This document shows, one piece after another, positions 20,733 through 29,364 of a stretch of 64,000 nucleotides of DNA (within the stretch, counting starts at the first letter, position 1; each line of letters opens with the position of its first letter). Location of the stretch: contig NZ_JAVFWN010000013.1 in assembly GCF_030929495.1 (NCBI RefSeq), positions 124,001 to 188,000 on the forward strand, read 5' to 3'. A model generated the notes under the pieces. That model worked only from the letters and a program-made list of their open reading frames with translations. It searched no databases and had not been told where the DNA came from. This stretch comes from Nocardioides sp. LHD-245. Lineage in GTDB: Bacteria > Actinomycetota > Actinomycetes > Propionibacteriales > Nocardioidaceae. The position numbers were made by a program, and so were the translations under genes.

Positions 20733-20793
20733 CTTGGTGACCCTTTTGGCGCGCTCAGGCGGGGCGTCACCGGCCGTTCACCGAGAATGAACC
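20733..20793 (-). promoter_or_regulatory. Candidate PHO-box (PhoP) region
   Basis: Read on the minus strand, three consecutive 11-mers each begin with GGT: GGTTCATTCTC (20783-20793), GGTGAACGGCC (20772-20782) and GGTGACGCCCC (20761-20771). A further GGTCACCAAG lies at 20733-20742. The first and last match the actinobacterial PHO-box unit G[GT]TCAYYYR[GC] at 8-9 of 10 positions. The region is upstream of two phosphatase-like genes. GTTCA at 20776 and TGAAC at 20788 also form a dyad, so another regulator is possible. Confidence 0.45.
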
Positions 20794-20803
20794 GAGACTT
20801 CCC

Positions 20804-22135
20804 TCAGCGCTCGGCGCTGGTTATCGGAGTGATCGGGATCGAGCGCCGCGGTTGGAAGGCGAAGGACGCGCCGGTGCTGAACCGGGTGACGGCGACCTCG
20901 TCGGCCTCGGGGGCCGGCTGGTCGTTGCGTACGACGCGCGCCCGCCACCCGTCCTCGTCCGGGAGCGGGGCGACCTCGACGTCGAGGTGGGGGTCGAGGG
21001 CGCGGACCACGGCCTGCAGGGCCGCGGTCCAGGCGGGCCCGCACAGGGCGATCCAGGCCCGGTCCTCGTGGGCGGGGGAGAGGTGCACGACCAGCGTGCC
21101 GTCGGCGACCGACGCGTCGACGTACGCCGCGGGGTTGAGCAGCGGGTGCACGGCGAGCAGCCGCGTGGCCGCCGCCACCGGGTCGGGCTCGCGATCCAGG
21201 CCCAGGGCGCGGGCGAGGCGCTCGGCGCCGATGCCGGCCACGCCGACGAGCTGCTTGCGCCGGATCCGCTCCAGCTCGCCGTCGGTCTCGGTGCGCTCGG
21301 CGACGGCGAGCGCGAACGCGCGGTCGAGCAGGTGCATCTGGAGGCAGACCTCGTCGGCGATGCGGACCAGGGCGGAGTGGGAGAAGGCGGTGAAGTCGAG
21401 GTCGGACAGGAGCGGCCCGGCGTAGTCGGCGAGGCCCTCGTCGGTGGGGTCGACCGGGGCGAGCTCGAGGGTCGCGGCCCGGGACCGCTGGTTGACCGCG
21501 AGCGCCGGGACGGGCTCCGGCGCCGGGTGGGAGTCGTCGATCCGCACCGTCCAGGCGCAGTGCGGACCCTGGTGGTCGGGGAGCCGCGGCGGCCGGTGGA
21601 TCGGGCGCACCTGGGCGTGCGGGTTCGTCGCGAGCGCGGTCGCGTCGAAGGTCGGGTCCTCGATGTCGTGGCACATGCCGCGTACGTAGTCCTCGCCCAT
21701 CGGCTCGACGTCCATCAGCGCGCCGCAGTGGTCGAGCCGGAACTCGCCGTGCCACGGATCGTGCACGGTGTAGCGGAAGTCCATGAACTGCGGGGGAGCG
21801 CCGATGTCGAGCTGCAGCCCCTTGAAGATCGTGACGACGTCGCCCCGGCCGGGTACGTCGGGCGCGTAGCCCAGCGCCTGCTGCATCCGGCGCGTGTAGA
21901 TCGGGCTGGCTGCGGCCCACTCCTCGATCGCGATCCGCAGCATCTCCTCGCGTCCGAAGGCGGAGATGCACCAGGCCATCCCGGAGCGGTCGATCAGCTG
22001 GCCCACGAGCAGCAGCTCGGGGACCAGCACCGCGAGCTCGGCGCGGCTCAGGTCGGCGTACCGGCTGCGTCGTACCGGACGATTCTGTCGCGATTCATCC
22101 GAATTCGGAGCAGGAATGTCCGGTACGACGTTCAC
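20804..22135 (-). CDS. Conserved protein of unknown function coupled to the LLM gene
   Basis: A 443-residue soluble protein. No signal peptide or membrane segment is visible. Notable stretches are a Cys/His-containing region (LDHCGALMDVEPMGEDYVRG, then MCHDIEDPTF) and PHAQVRPIHRPPR. The first two hold two Cys and several His residues that could bind a metal or heme. The GTG at 22135 overlaps the stop of the upstream LLM gene (GTGA), so it is made together with that F420-type oxidoreductase. I do not recognise the family with confidence and assign no function. A role in the same oxidative pathway as the divergent P450 cluster is only suggested by position. Confidence 0.8.
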   Translation of the reverse strand: MNVVPDIPAPNSDESRQNRPVRRSRYADLSRAELAVLVPELLLVGQLIDRSGMAWCISAFGREEMLRIAIEEWAAASPIYTRRMQQALGYAPDVPGRGDVVTIFKGLQLDIGAPPQFMDFRYTVHDPWHGEFRLDHCGALMDVEPMGEDYVRGMCHDIEDPTFDATALATNPHAQVRPIHRPPRLPDHQGPHCAWTVRIDDSHPAPEPVPALAVNQRSRAATLELAPVDPTDEGLADYAGPLLSDLDFTAFSHSALVRIADEVCLQMHLLDRAFALAVAERTETDGELERIRRKQLVGVAGIGAERLARALGLDREPDPVAAATRLLAVHPLLNPAAYVDASVADGTLVVHLSPAHEDRAWIALCGPAWTAALQAVVRALDPHLDVEVAPLPDEDGWRARVVRNDQPAPEADEVAVTRFSTGASFAFQPRRSIPITPITSAER

Positions 22136-22977
22136 GAGAGCCCCAGCCGGGCCGCCATCTTGTCGAGGTAGGCCAGCACCTTGTCCTCGTCGGAGTCAGG
22201 GACGCCCCAGATCAGCTCGGAGGCGCCGGCGGCCATCCAGTCGGCGAAGTCCTCCTCGGCGGGGCGCTTCGCGACCAGCACCCGCACGTCCGGCTCGCCC
22301 TCGCGTCCGGCCTCGGCCCACTCCTTGCGCAGCAGCTCGGCACTCGCGGCGACGCCGGTCGAGGTCGGCGTGGTCATCCAGCCGTCGGCGTGGGTGGCGA
22401 TCCACTTCATCGTCTTCGGGCCGGCTCCGGCACCGATGATCACGGGGATCCGGCCCTGTGGGGGCTTCGGGTAGGCCCAGCTCGGGCCGAACGAGACGAA
22501 CTCGCCGTCGTACGACGCCTCCTCCTGCGTCCACAGCGCCCGCATCGCGCCGAGGTACTCCGCCAGCACGGTGCGGCGCTTCGCGGCCGGGACGTGGTGG
22601 TCGGTGAGCTCGTCGGTGTTCCAGCCGAATCCCGCGCCGACGGTGACCCGCCCGCCGGAGAGGTGGTCGAGGGTGGCCAGGGTCTTGGCGAGCGTGATCG
22701 GGTCGGACTCCACCGGCAGCGCGACCGCGGTGGACAGGCCGATCCGGGTGGTGACGGCGGCGCAGGTGGCGAGCGAGACCCAGGGGTCGAGCGTGCGCAG
22801 GTAGCGGTCGTCGGGCAGCTCCTCGCCGCCGGTGGGGTGGAGGGCGTCCCGGCGGACCGGGATGTGGGTGTGCTCCGGCACGTAGATGGTGTCGAAGCCC
22901 CGCTCCTCGGCCGCCTGGGCCAGGCGGGCCGGCGTGATGCCGCGGTCGGAGGTGAAGAGGACGATCCCGTTGCGCAT
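22132..22977 (-). CDS. LLM-class F420-dependent oxidoreductase
   Basis: A 281-residue luciferase-like TIM-barrel protein. Key regions are GIVLFTSDRGITPARLAQ, YVPEHTHIPV, LSTAVALPVESDPITLAKTL, GRVTVGAGFGWN and the C-terminal WGVPDSDEDKV. These fit the F420-dependent branch common in actinobacteria. Such enzymes carry out hydride transfer with coenzyme F420; the substrate is not evident. The ATG at 22977 lies directly after a -10-like TAGTTT (minus strand, 22984-22989), so the transcript may be leaderless. It is divergent from TetR at 23046, with a shared palindrome between them. Confidence 0.9.
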   Translation of the reverse strand: MRNGIVLFTSDRGITPARLAQAAEERGFDTIYVPEHTHIPVRRDALHPTGGEELPDDRYLRTLDPWVSLATCAAVTTRIGLSTAVALPVESDPITLAKTLATLDHLSGGRVTVGAGFGWNTDELTDHHVPAAKRRTVLAEYLGAMRALWTQEEASYDGEFVSFGPSWAYPKPPQGRIPVIIGAGAGPKTMKWIATHADGWMTTPTSTGVAASAELLRKEWAEAGREGEPDVRVLVAKRPAEEDFADWMAAGASELIWGVPDSDEDKVLAYLDKMAARLGLS

Positions 22978-22987
22978 ACGCCAAAAC

Positions 22988-23001
22988 TAGAACGAGTTCT
23001 A
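22988..23001. promoter_or_regulatory. KstR-type palindrome TAGAAC-N2-GTTCTA
   Basis: The 14-bp site is a perfect dyad with 6-bp arms. It matches the published KstR consensus TNNAACNNGTTNNA at every fixed position. It overlaps the -10-like element of the LLM gene and lies 45 bp upstream of the TetR start. Either the adjacent TetR or a KstR-like regulator elsewhere could bind it. Confidence 0.65.
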
Positions 23002-23010
23002 AGAAATGTC

Positions 23011-23039
23011 TTGCGCGGACCAGGAACGTCTCCTATGTT
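23011..23039 (+). promoter_or_regulatory. Promoter for the TetR-P450 operon, likely leaderless
   Basis: TTGCGC (23011-23016), a 17-bp spacer and TATGTT (23034-23039) put transcription start at about 23046. That is the GTG of the TetR gene, and no ribosome binding site precedes it. Confidence 0.5.
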
Positions 23040-23045
23040 GGACAG

Positions 23046-23630
23046 GTGTCCAGTCAGGTGTTCGAGACGCCGCGCCAGGGGTTGAACCCCCGGCAGGCCG
23101 AGACGGTGGAGAGGCTGCTCGTCGCGGGTCTCGAGGAGCTGCGGGCGGTCGGCCACGAGTCGCTGACGGTCCGCACGGTCGCGCAGCGGGCGGGAGTCTC
23201 GCCGGCGACGGCGTACACCTATCTCGCCTCCAAGAACCACCTCTTCGCCGAGCTGTTCTGGCGCCACCTCACCGCGGCCGAGGCCGTCCAGACCGCCGCG
23301 GGTACGCCGGTCGAGCGGCTGCAGGCGACCATGCGGGCCCTCACGGCGCGGATCGTCGAGGAGCCCGAGCTGGCCGCGGCGGTGACCCCCGCACTGCTCG
23401 GCACCGACCCTGATGTCGCCCGGCTGCGGCTCAAGATCGGGGCGGCGTTCCTGGCCCGCTTCGAGACCGCCCTCGCCGAGCCCGGGCGGCCCGCGGACCC
23501 CGGCGTGCTGGAGGTCCTGGTGCTCACCTTCTCCGGTGCCCTGCTCCAGGCCGGCATGGGCCTGATGACCTACGACGAGATCGCCGAGCGGCTGGTCGCC
23601 GCCGTCGACGTGATCCTGCGAGGCAACTGA
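23046..23630 (+). CDS. TetR/AcrR family regulator of the CYP123/CYP51 cluster
   Basis: A 194-residue TetR protein with its HTH near residues 35-60 (LTVRTVAQRAGVSPATAYTY) and a helical C-terminal domain. The GTG at 23046 fits the promoter spacing and the family start. Its stop overlaps the ATG of the P450 gene (TGATG). It occupies the place of Rv0767c in the M. tuberculosis cyp123-cyp51 operon. Autorepression through the palindrome at 22988 is inferred. Confidence 0.9.
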   Translation: MSSQVFETPRQGLNPRQAETVERLLVAGLEELRAVGHESLTVRTVAQRAGVSPATAYTYLASKNHLFAELFWRHLTAAEAVQTAAGTPVERLQATMRALTARIVEEPELAAAVTPALLGTDPDVARLRLKIGAAFLARFETALAEPGRPADPGVLEVLVLTFSGALLQAGMGLMTYDEIAERLVAAVDVILRGN

Positions 23631-24871
23631 TGACGGTCTCGACGGACTCGACCACCGGCGGGGAGCTGGTCTTCGACCCCTACGACTACGCCTTCCACGA
23701 GGACCCCTACCCGACGTACCGGCGGCTGCGCGACGAGGCGCCGGTCTTCCACGCGCCCGCCGACGACATCTGGGTCGTCTCCCGCCACCAGGACGTCTTC
23801 GACGTGCTGCGCGACGACGCCGTCTTCTCCAACCGGATGGGTGTCTCGCTCGACGCGTCGGCGTGGAACCCCGAGGCCCACCGGGTGATGAGCTTCCTCG
23901 GCCTCGACGGTGCGGAGCAGTCGCGGATCCGCAAGCTGGTGTCGGCGGCGTTCACCCCGCGCCGGGTCCGCGAGCTGACGCCCGAGGTGCAGGCGCTCAC
24001 CGAGCGCTACCTGGAGCGCACCTTCCACGCGAACGCCGAGCACGGCGAGGCCGACTGGATCGCCGACTTCGCCGGCCTGCTCCCGATGGACGTCATCTCC
24101 GAGATGATGGGCGTGCCGGAGTCCGACCGCGACGAGGTACGCCGCCTCGCGGACCTCGTCGTGCACCGCGAGGACGGCGTCCGCGACGTCCCGCAGGCCG
24201 GCATGGAGGCGTCCTTCGCGCTCTTCGACTACTACGGCGCGATGGTGAGGCAGCGCCGACGGACGTCGACCGACGACCTCACCTCGGCGCTGGTCGCGAC
24301 CGAGGTGGACGGCGATCGGCTCACCGACGGCGAGATCATGGCCTTCCTGTTCCTCATGGTCGTGGCGGGCAACGAGACCACCACCAAGCTCCTGGGCAAC
24401 GCGCTCTTCCACCTCTCGGCCCACCCCGAGCAGCGGGCGCAGGTGCTCGCCGATCCCGCCCTGGTGCCGGCGTGGATCGAGGAGACGCTGCGCCACGACA
24501 CGTCGAGCCAGATGCTCGCGCGCTATGTCGTCGAGGAGGTCGAGGTCGGTGGCGTCCGCATCCCCGCGGGCGCGAAGGCGCTGGTGCTGCTGGGCAGCGC
24601 CAACCGCGACGAGCGCGTGTTCACGGACCCGACGGTCTTCGACGTCCACCGAGACCGGGCCGAGCTCTCGCGGATCCTCAGCTTCGGCACCGGACGGCAC
24701 TTCTGCCTGGGCGCCAACCTGGCCCGGCTCGAGGCGCGGGTGGTGCTCGAGGAGCTGGTCCGCCGGGTCGCCGGCTTCGAGGTCCACGCCGACCGCGCGG
24801 TCCGGGTGCACTCCACCAGCGTGCGGGGCTTCGCGTCACTGCCGGTCACGTTCACGACGAGGGGGGCCTGA
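23630..24871 (+). CDS. Cytochrome P450, CYP123-like
   Basis: A 413-residue soluble class I P450. It has the I-helix oxygen-binding AGNETT (246-251), ExxR in EETLR (284-288) and the heme loop FGTGRHFCLG with Cys359. It overlaps TetR upstream and the SDR downstream by 1 bp each. Its place directly before an SDR, CYP51 and ferredoxin equals that of Rv0766c (CYP123) in M. tuberculosis, so orthology is likely. The substrate is unknown. Electrons presumably come from the [3Fe-4S] ferredoxin encoded at 27062. Confidence 0.9.
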   Translation: MTVSTDSTTGGELVFDPYDYAFHEDPYPTYRRLRDEAPVFHAPADDIWVVSRHQDVFDVLRDDAVFSNRMGVSLDASAWNPEAHRVMSFLGLDGAEQSRIRKLVSAAFTPRRVRELTPEVQALTERYLERTFHANAEHGEADWIADFAGLLPMDVISEMMGVPESDRDEVRRLADLVVHREDGVRDVPQAGMEASFALFDYYGAMVRQRRRTSTDDLTSALVATEVDGDRLTDGEIMAFLFLMVVAGNETTTKLLGNALFHLSAHPEQRAQVLADPALVPAWIEETLRHDTSSQMLARYVVEEVEVGGVRIPAGAKALVLLGSANRDERVFTDPTVFDVHRDRAELSRILSFGTGRHFCLGANLARLEARVVLEELVRRVAGFEVHADRAVRVHSTSVRGFASLPVTFTTRGA

Positions 24872-25665
24872 TGGCCGCGTCGCGCAAGCCCGTCCACCCC
24901 GACCGCCGGCCCGCCGTCGTCGCCGGAGCCTCGTCGGGGATCGGCGCCGAGACGGCGAAGTCCCTTGCCGCAGCGGGCTTCCCGGTCGCGCTGGGCGCTC
25001 GTCGCGTCGATCGCCTCGAGGAGCTGGCCGACGGGATCCGCCACGCCGGGGGTGAGGCCTTCGTGCACCCGCTCGACGTGGCCTCCACCGATTCGGTCGA
25101 GAAGTTCGCCGCGGCCGCGGCCGCGGCGCTCGGCGACATCGAGGTCGTGGTCAGCAACGCCGGCCTGCTCGCGCCCGGCGCGATCCTCGACGCGACCACG
25201 GAGCAGCTCGCCGCGGAGTTCGACGTCAACGTGCTCGGCGCGCACCGGCTCGTGCGCGCCTTCGGGACCGGCATGGCGGAGCGGCAGCGCGGCGATCTCG
25301 TCTTCGTCTCCTCCGACACCGCCCTGCGGGCACGCCCTTTCATGCGCGGCTACAGCGCCACGAAGTCCGGCCTGGAGGGGCTGGTCGAGGCGCTGCAGAT
25401 GGAACTCGAGGGCTCCGGCGTGCGGGCTTCGGTCGTGCGACCCGGCCCGACCTGGTCGGAGATGGGCTCCGACTGGGACGCCGATGCCGGTGCGAAGGTC
25501 CTCACCGAGTGGGTCAAGTGGGGCCACGCCCGGCACCCCCACTTCCTCAAGGCGACTGCCATCGCCGACGCCATCACGACGGTCGTCAGCGCGCCCCGTG
25601 GCGTGCACCTCAGCCCGGTCGACGTGAACCCCGAAGCCCCTATCGCGAAGGAGGGCCGGCCGTGA
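24871..25665 (+). CDS. SDR family oxidoreductase (Rv0765c-like)
   Basis: A 264-residue short-chain dehydrogenase. It has GASSGIG, NAG, Ser in VFVSSDTAL and YSATK, all intact. It is translationally coupled to both P450 genes: TGATG overlap upstream, GTGA downstream. It lies between a CYP123-like gene and CYP51, as Rv0765c does. It probably oxidises or reduces an alcohol/ketone made by one of the P450s. Confidence 0.9.
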   Translation: MAASRKPVHPDRRPAVVAGASSGIGAETAKSLAAAGFPVALGARRVDRLEELADGIRHAGGEAFVHPLDVASTDSVEKFAAAAAAALGDIEVVVSNAGLLAPGAILDATTEQLAAEFDVNVLGAHRLVRAFGTGMAERQRGDLVFVSSDTALRARPFMRGYSATKSGLEGLVEALQMELEGSGVRASVVRPGPTWSEMGSDWDADAGAKVLTEWVKWGHARHPHFLKATAIADAITTVVSAPRGVHLSPVDVNPEAPIAKEGRP

Positions 25666-27065
25666 CGCTCGCCGACGTCCCCGAGGTCTCGACCGCCATC
25701 GACGACCAGGGCGCCGAGGTGCCCGCGATCATCAAGGGCACCGGCCACCTGCCCGAGATGCGGGTCGACCCGATCGCCCTCTTCCACCGGGTCCGCGAGG
25801 AGTGCGGCGACGTCGGCCGGTTCCGCCTCGCCGACAAACAGGTCGTGCTCGTCACCGGCGCCGAGGCCAACGAGGCGTTCTTCCGGGCGCCCGAGGACGT
25901 GCTCGACCAGGCGGCGGCGTACCCGTTCATGACGCCGATCTTCGGCAGGGGCGTGGTCTTCGACGCCTCGCCCGAGGAACGCCAGCAGATGCTGAAGAAC
26001 CAGGCGCTGCGGGGCGAGATGATGCGCGGGCACGCGCGGACGATCGAGGCCGAGATCCGGCGGATGGTGGCCGACTGGGGCGACGAGGGCGAGATCGACC
26101 TGCTCGACTTCTTCGCCGAGCTCACCATCTACACGACCTCGTCCTGCCTGATCGGCAAGCCGTTCCGCGACCAGCTCGACGGGTCGTTCGCCGAGATCTA
26201 CCACCGCCTCGAGCACGGCACCGACGCCATCGCGTACGTCGACCCCTACGCCGACATCGAGAGCTTCCGGATCCGCGACCAGGCCCGCGAGGAGCTGGTC
26301 GCGAAGGTGCAGGCGATCATCGCCGCCCGAGTCGCCCGGGCCGAGTCGATCGAGGGTGGGATCCCCAAGCAGGACAGGGATCTGCTCGACGTCCTCGTCG
26401 CCGTCGGGTACGACGCCGAGATGGTCACCGGCATCTTCATCTCGATGATGTTCGCCGGTCACCACACGTCGTCGGGCACGGCCTCCTGGGCGATGATCGA
26501 GCTGCTCCGTCACCCCGACGTGATGGAGTCGGTCGTCGCCGAGCTCGACGGGCTCTATGCCCCGGACTCCCACGGCGCAGCGCCGGAGGTGTCCTTCCAG
26601 GCGCTGCGGTCGATCCCCGTGCTGGAGGCGGCGCTCAAGGAGACCCTCCGGCTGCACCCGCCGCTGGTCATCCTGATGCGGCTCGTGCAGGAGGACTTCG
26701 ACCTGCTCGGCCGCACCATCCCGGCCGGCACCGTGCTCGCCGCCTCGCCGCGGGTGTCCAACCGGATCGAGGAGGACTTCCCGAAGGCCGACGAGTTCGA
26801 CCCCGGCCGGTATGTCGACCCGCGCCAGGAGGACCTGCAGAACCGCTGGACCTGGATCCCGTTCGGTGCCGGCAAGCACCGGTGCGTCGGCAACGCCTTC
26901 GCCATGATGCAGCTGAAGGCGATCTTCTCGGTGATCCTGCGCGACTTCACCTTCGAGCCGGTGCAGCCGCTTGACTCGTACCGCGACGACTTCACGAAGA
27001 TGGTCATCCAGCTGGCCCAGCCCGCGCGCGTGCGCTACCGCCGCCGGGCCGGGGAGGCGTCATGA
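25662..27065 (+). CDS. cyp51: Cytochrome P450 CYP51, sterol 14-alpha-demethylase family
   Basis: A 467-residue protein with clear CYP51 signatures: the B'-helix region YPFMTPIFGRGVVFDASPE (88-106), FAGHHTSSGTASW in the I helix (264-276), KETLR (326-330) and heme loop FGAGKHRCVG with Cys408. Long stretches recall M. tuberculosis CYP51, such as GEIDLLDFFAELTIYT and RWTWIPFGAG. The family removes the C14-methyl of lanosterol-type sterols; the physiological substrate in bacteria without sterol synthesis is unsettled. The GTG start overlaps the SDR stop. The ferredoxin gene starts at the last bases of this gene (ATGA). Confidence 0.95.
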   Translation: MTLADVPEVSTAIDDQGAEVPAIIKGTGHLPEMRVDPIALFHRVREECGDVGRFRLADKQVVLVTGAEANEAFFRAPEDVLDQAAAYPFMTPIFGRGVVFDASPEERQQMLKNQALRGEMMRGHARTIEAEIRRMVADWGDEGEIDLLDFFAELTIYTTSSCLIGKPFRDQLDGSFAEIYHRLEHGTDAIAYVDPYADIESFRIRDQAREELVAKVQAIIAARVARAESIEGGIPKQDRDLLDVLVAVGYDAEMVTGIFISMMFAGHHTSSGTASWAMIELLRHPDVMESVVAELDGLYAPDSHGAAPEVSFQALRSIPVLEAALKETLRLHPPLVILMRLVQEDFDLLGRTIPAGTVLAASPRVSNRIEEDFPKADEFDPGRYVDPRQEDLQNRWTWIPFGAGKHRCVGNAFAMMQLKAIFSVILRDFTFEPVQPLDSYRDDFTKMVIQLAQPARVRYRRRAGEAS

Positions 27066-27259
27066 GGGTCGTCGCCGACACCGGCCTGTGCCAGGGGCAC
27101 CAGCTCTGCCAGGGCGAGGCCCCCGACGTCTTCGGGTTCGACGCCGACGCCGACGTGGTCGTCGTGCTCCACGAGCACCCGGCCGAGGAGCGGCGCCCCG
27201 ACGTCGCCGCCGCCGTGAAGTACTGCCCCGCCTTCGCCCTGTCCATCGAGGAGGACTGA
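27062..27259 (+). CDS. [3Fe-4S] ferredoxin partner of P450
   Basis: A 65-residue ferredoxin with the ligand pattern C10-x2-H13-x2-C16 and C55-P. His sits where a fourth Cys would be in 4Fe-4S proteins, the pattern typical of mycobacterial P450 ferredoxins such as Rv0763c. It directly follows CYP51 with a 4-bp overlap and is the likely electron donor to both P450s. No ferredoxin reductase gene is present nearby. Confidence 0.95.
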   Translation: MRVVADTGLCQGHQLCQGEAPDVFGFDADADVVVVLHEHPAEERRPDVAAAVKYCPAFALSIEED

Positions 27260-27900
27260 TGACTGACCCGACCGCACCGCTGACCCGGGCCGAGATCGAG
27301 GAGTTCTGGGAGACCTGGCTCGACGTCAACCGCCGTGCCGAGGAGAGCGGCGACTGGCGGGTGATGGCCGAGTGGTTCGCCGAGGACGCGACCTACGGCT
27401 GGATGTACCACCCCGACGAGCACTTCATGGCCGTCGGCCGCGACCAGATCCGGGACTGGGCGATCGGCATCGAGATGGACGGCCTGGACGGCTGGCACTA
27501 CGACTACGTCTGCACGATGATCGACGAGCAGAAGTCGATGATCGTCGGCTTCTGGAAGCAGCGCTCCGGCATCCTCGACGACACCGGCGCGGAGTACGAG
27601 ATCCTCGGGATCGGCGGCTCGTGGTTCGGCGTCGAGCGGCAGACCTCCGGCGCCGACGCCGGCCAGGTCAAGATCGCCTGGCAGCGCGACTGGTTCGACC
27701 TGCCGTCCACGGCGCACACCTTCCTGTCGATCGTCGAGGCCGGCAAGGCGCCCGACACGCTGCTCAGGCGGATGTCCGTCACCGGCCACGACGTGCCCGG
27801 GCACTACCGCCTGAAGGACCTGCCCTCGACGGTGTGGCCGCCGCCGGTCGAGGCGGGGCGCTACGTCACCCAGGCATCCGCCCCGGAGCCGACGTCGTGA
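27259..27900 (+). CDS. NTF2-like superfamily protein in the CYP51 operon
   Basis: A 213-residue acidic, Trp-rich protein. The N-terminal helix EIEEFWETWLDVNRRAEESG and FAEDATYGWMYHPDEHFMA resemble the NTF2/SnoaL cone fold found in steroid-isomerase-like and polyketide-cyclase-like proteins. It overlaps the ferredoxin (TGATG) and the aldehyde dehydrogenase (GTGA), so it is clearly part of the operon. It has no counterpart in the M. tuberculosis locus that I recall. An isomerase or dehydratase acting on the P450 product is possible, but no catalytic residue is assigned. Confidence 0.8.
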   Translation: MTDPTAPLTRAEIEEFWETWLDVNRRAEESGDWRVMAEWFAEDATYGWMYHPDEHFMAVGRDQIRDWAIGIEMDGLDGWHYDYVCTMIDEQKSMIVGFWKQRSGILDDTGAEYEILGIGGSWFGVERQTSGADAGQVKIAWQRDWFDLPSTAHTFLSIVEAGKAPDTLLRRMSVTGHDVPGHYRLKDLPSTVWPPPVEAGRYVTQASAPEPTS

Positions 27901-29357
27901 GCGCGCTGCCTCCCGCCGCCCAGCAGCTGATCGACGGCAAGCTGGTCGCCGCGGCCGACGGGGCGACGTACCCGATCCTCGATCCCGCGACCGGCGAGGA
28001 GATCGGTGTCGCTCCGGATGGCACGCCGGCCGACGTCGACGCCGCGATCGCCGCCGCCCGGCGCGCCTTCGACCGGGGTGACTGGTCGACCGACCGGGAG
28101 CTGCGGGTCCGCTGCCTGCGCCAGCTGCATGCGGCGCTGCTGGAGAACGCCGACGCCTTCCGCGCGCTGACCACGGCCGAGGTCGGCATGCCCGGCTTCA
28201 TGATGGGCGCCGCCGGCTTCGACGTCCCCGTCGACGGCCTGGCCTGGGTCACCGACCTGGTCGAGGCCTACGAGTTCGAGACGGACCTGGGGATCGCCTC
28301 ACCGATGGGGATCCGCTCGCGTCGTACCGTGCGCCGGGAGCCGGTCGGCGTGGTCGCGGCGATCACGCCGTGGAACGTGCCGACCCAGATCAACCTCGCC
28401 AAGGTCGGTCCGGCGCTGGCCGCGGGCTGCACCGTGGTCCTCAAGCCCGCGCCCGACACCCCGTGGGTGGCCGCCGAGCTGGGCCGCCTGGTCGCCGAGC
28501 ACACCGACATCCCGCCGGGCGTCTTCAACGTCGTGACGCCCCGGTCCAACGAGGTCGCCTCCCTGCTGTCCACCGACCCACGCGTCGACATGGTGTCCTT
28601 CACCGGCTCGACCGCCGTCGGCAGGGCGATCATGGCGGCGGCCGCGCCGACGCTGAAGAAGGTCTTCCTCGAGCTCGGCGGCAAGTCCGCCGCGATCGCC
28701 CTCGACGACGCGGACGTCGCCGCCGTCGCGGGTGCGACCGCCTTCGCCGCGTGCATCCACGCCGGGCAGGGCTGCGCCATCACGACCCGGCTGATCGTCC
28801 CGCGCGACCGGTACGACGAGGCGGTCGCCGTGGCCGCGCAGACCATGGAGTCGATCGGTGCTCGCGATCCGCGTGACCCGGGCGCGATCTGCGGACCGGT
28901 CATCTCGGCCACGCAGCGGGACCGGGTGGCGGCGTACTTCGACGTGGCGCGCGCCGAGGGCGGCACCTTCGCGACCGGCGGCTCGGTCATCGACCGGCCC
29001 GGCTACTGGGTGCAGCCCACCGTCGTGGCCGGCCTGGACAACTCCTCGCGGCTGGCGCAGGAGGAGATCTTCGGCCCGGTGCTCGTGGTGATCGCCCACG
29101 ACGGCGACGACGACGCGGTGCGGATCGCCAACGACTCGGCGTACGGGCTCTCGGGTTCCGTCGACTCCGGCTCGCTGGAGCGGGCCAAGGCGGTGGCGGC
29201 GCGGATCCGGACCGGCACCCTCGCCGTCAACGGCGGGGTCTGGTTCAGCCCGGATGCGCCGTTCGGCGGCTACAAGCAGTCCGGCATCGGCCGGGAGATG
29301 GGCGTCGCCGGGTTCGAGGAGTACCTGGAGACCAAGACGATCGCGGAGCCGGCGTGA
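27897..29357 (+). CDS. NAD-dependent aldehyde dehydrogenase (AldA/Rv0768-like)
   Basis: A 486-residue ALDH with TPWNVP, KPAPDTPW, FTGSTAVGR, LELGGKS (general-base Glu), the nucleophile Cys in HAGQGCAITTR and EEIFGPV. All family residues are present. The GTG at 27897 overlaps the preceding stop. Oxidation of an aldehyde from the P450/SDR steps to an acid is likely. Length and context match Rv0768 (aldA). Confidence 0.93.
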   Translation: MSALPPAAQQLIDGKLVAAADGATYPILDPATGEEIGVAPDGTPADVDAAIAAARRAFDRGDWSTDRELRVRCLRQLHAALLENADAFRALTTAEVGMPGFMMGAAGFDVPVDGLAWVTDLVEAYEFETDLGIASPMGIRSRRTVRREPVGVVAAITPWNVPTQINLAKVGPALAAGCTVVLKPAPDTPWVAAELGRLVAEHTDIPPGVFNVVTPRSNEVASLLSTDPRVDMVSFTGSTAVGRAIMAAAAPTLKKVFLELGGKSAAIALDDADVAAVAGATAFAACIHAGQGCAITTRLIVPRDRYDEAVAVAAQTMESIGARDPRDPGAICGPVISATQRDRVAAYFDVARAEGGTFATGGSVIDRPGYWVQPTVVAGLDNSSRLAQEEIFGPVLVVIAHDGDDDAVRIANDSAYGLSGSVDSGSLERAKAVAARIRTGTLAVNGGVWFSPDAPFGGYKQSGIGREMGVAGFEEYLETKTIAEPA

Positions 29358-29364
29358 GGGCGCT

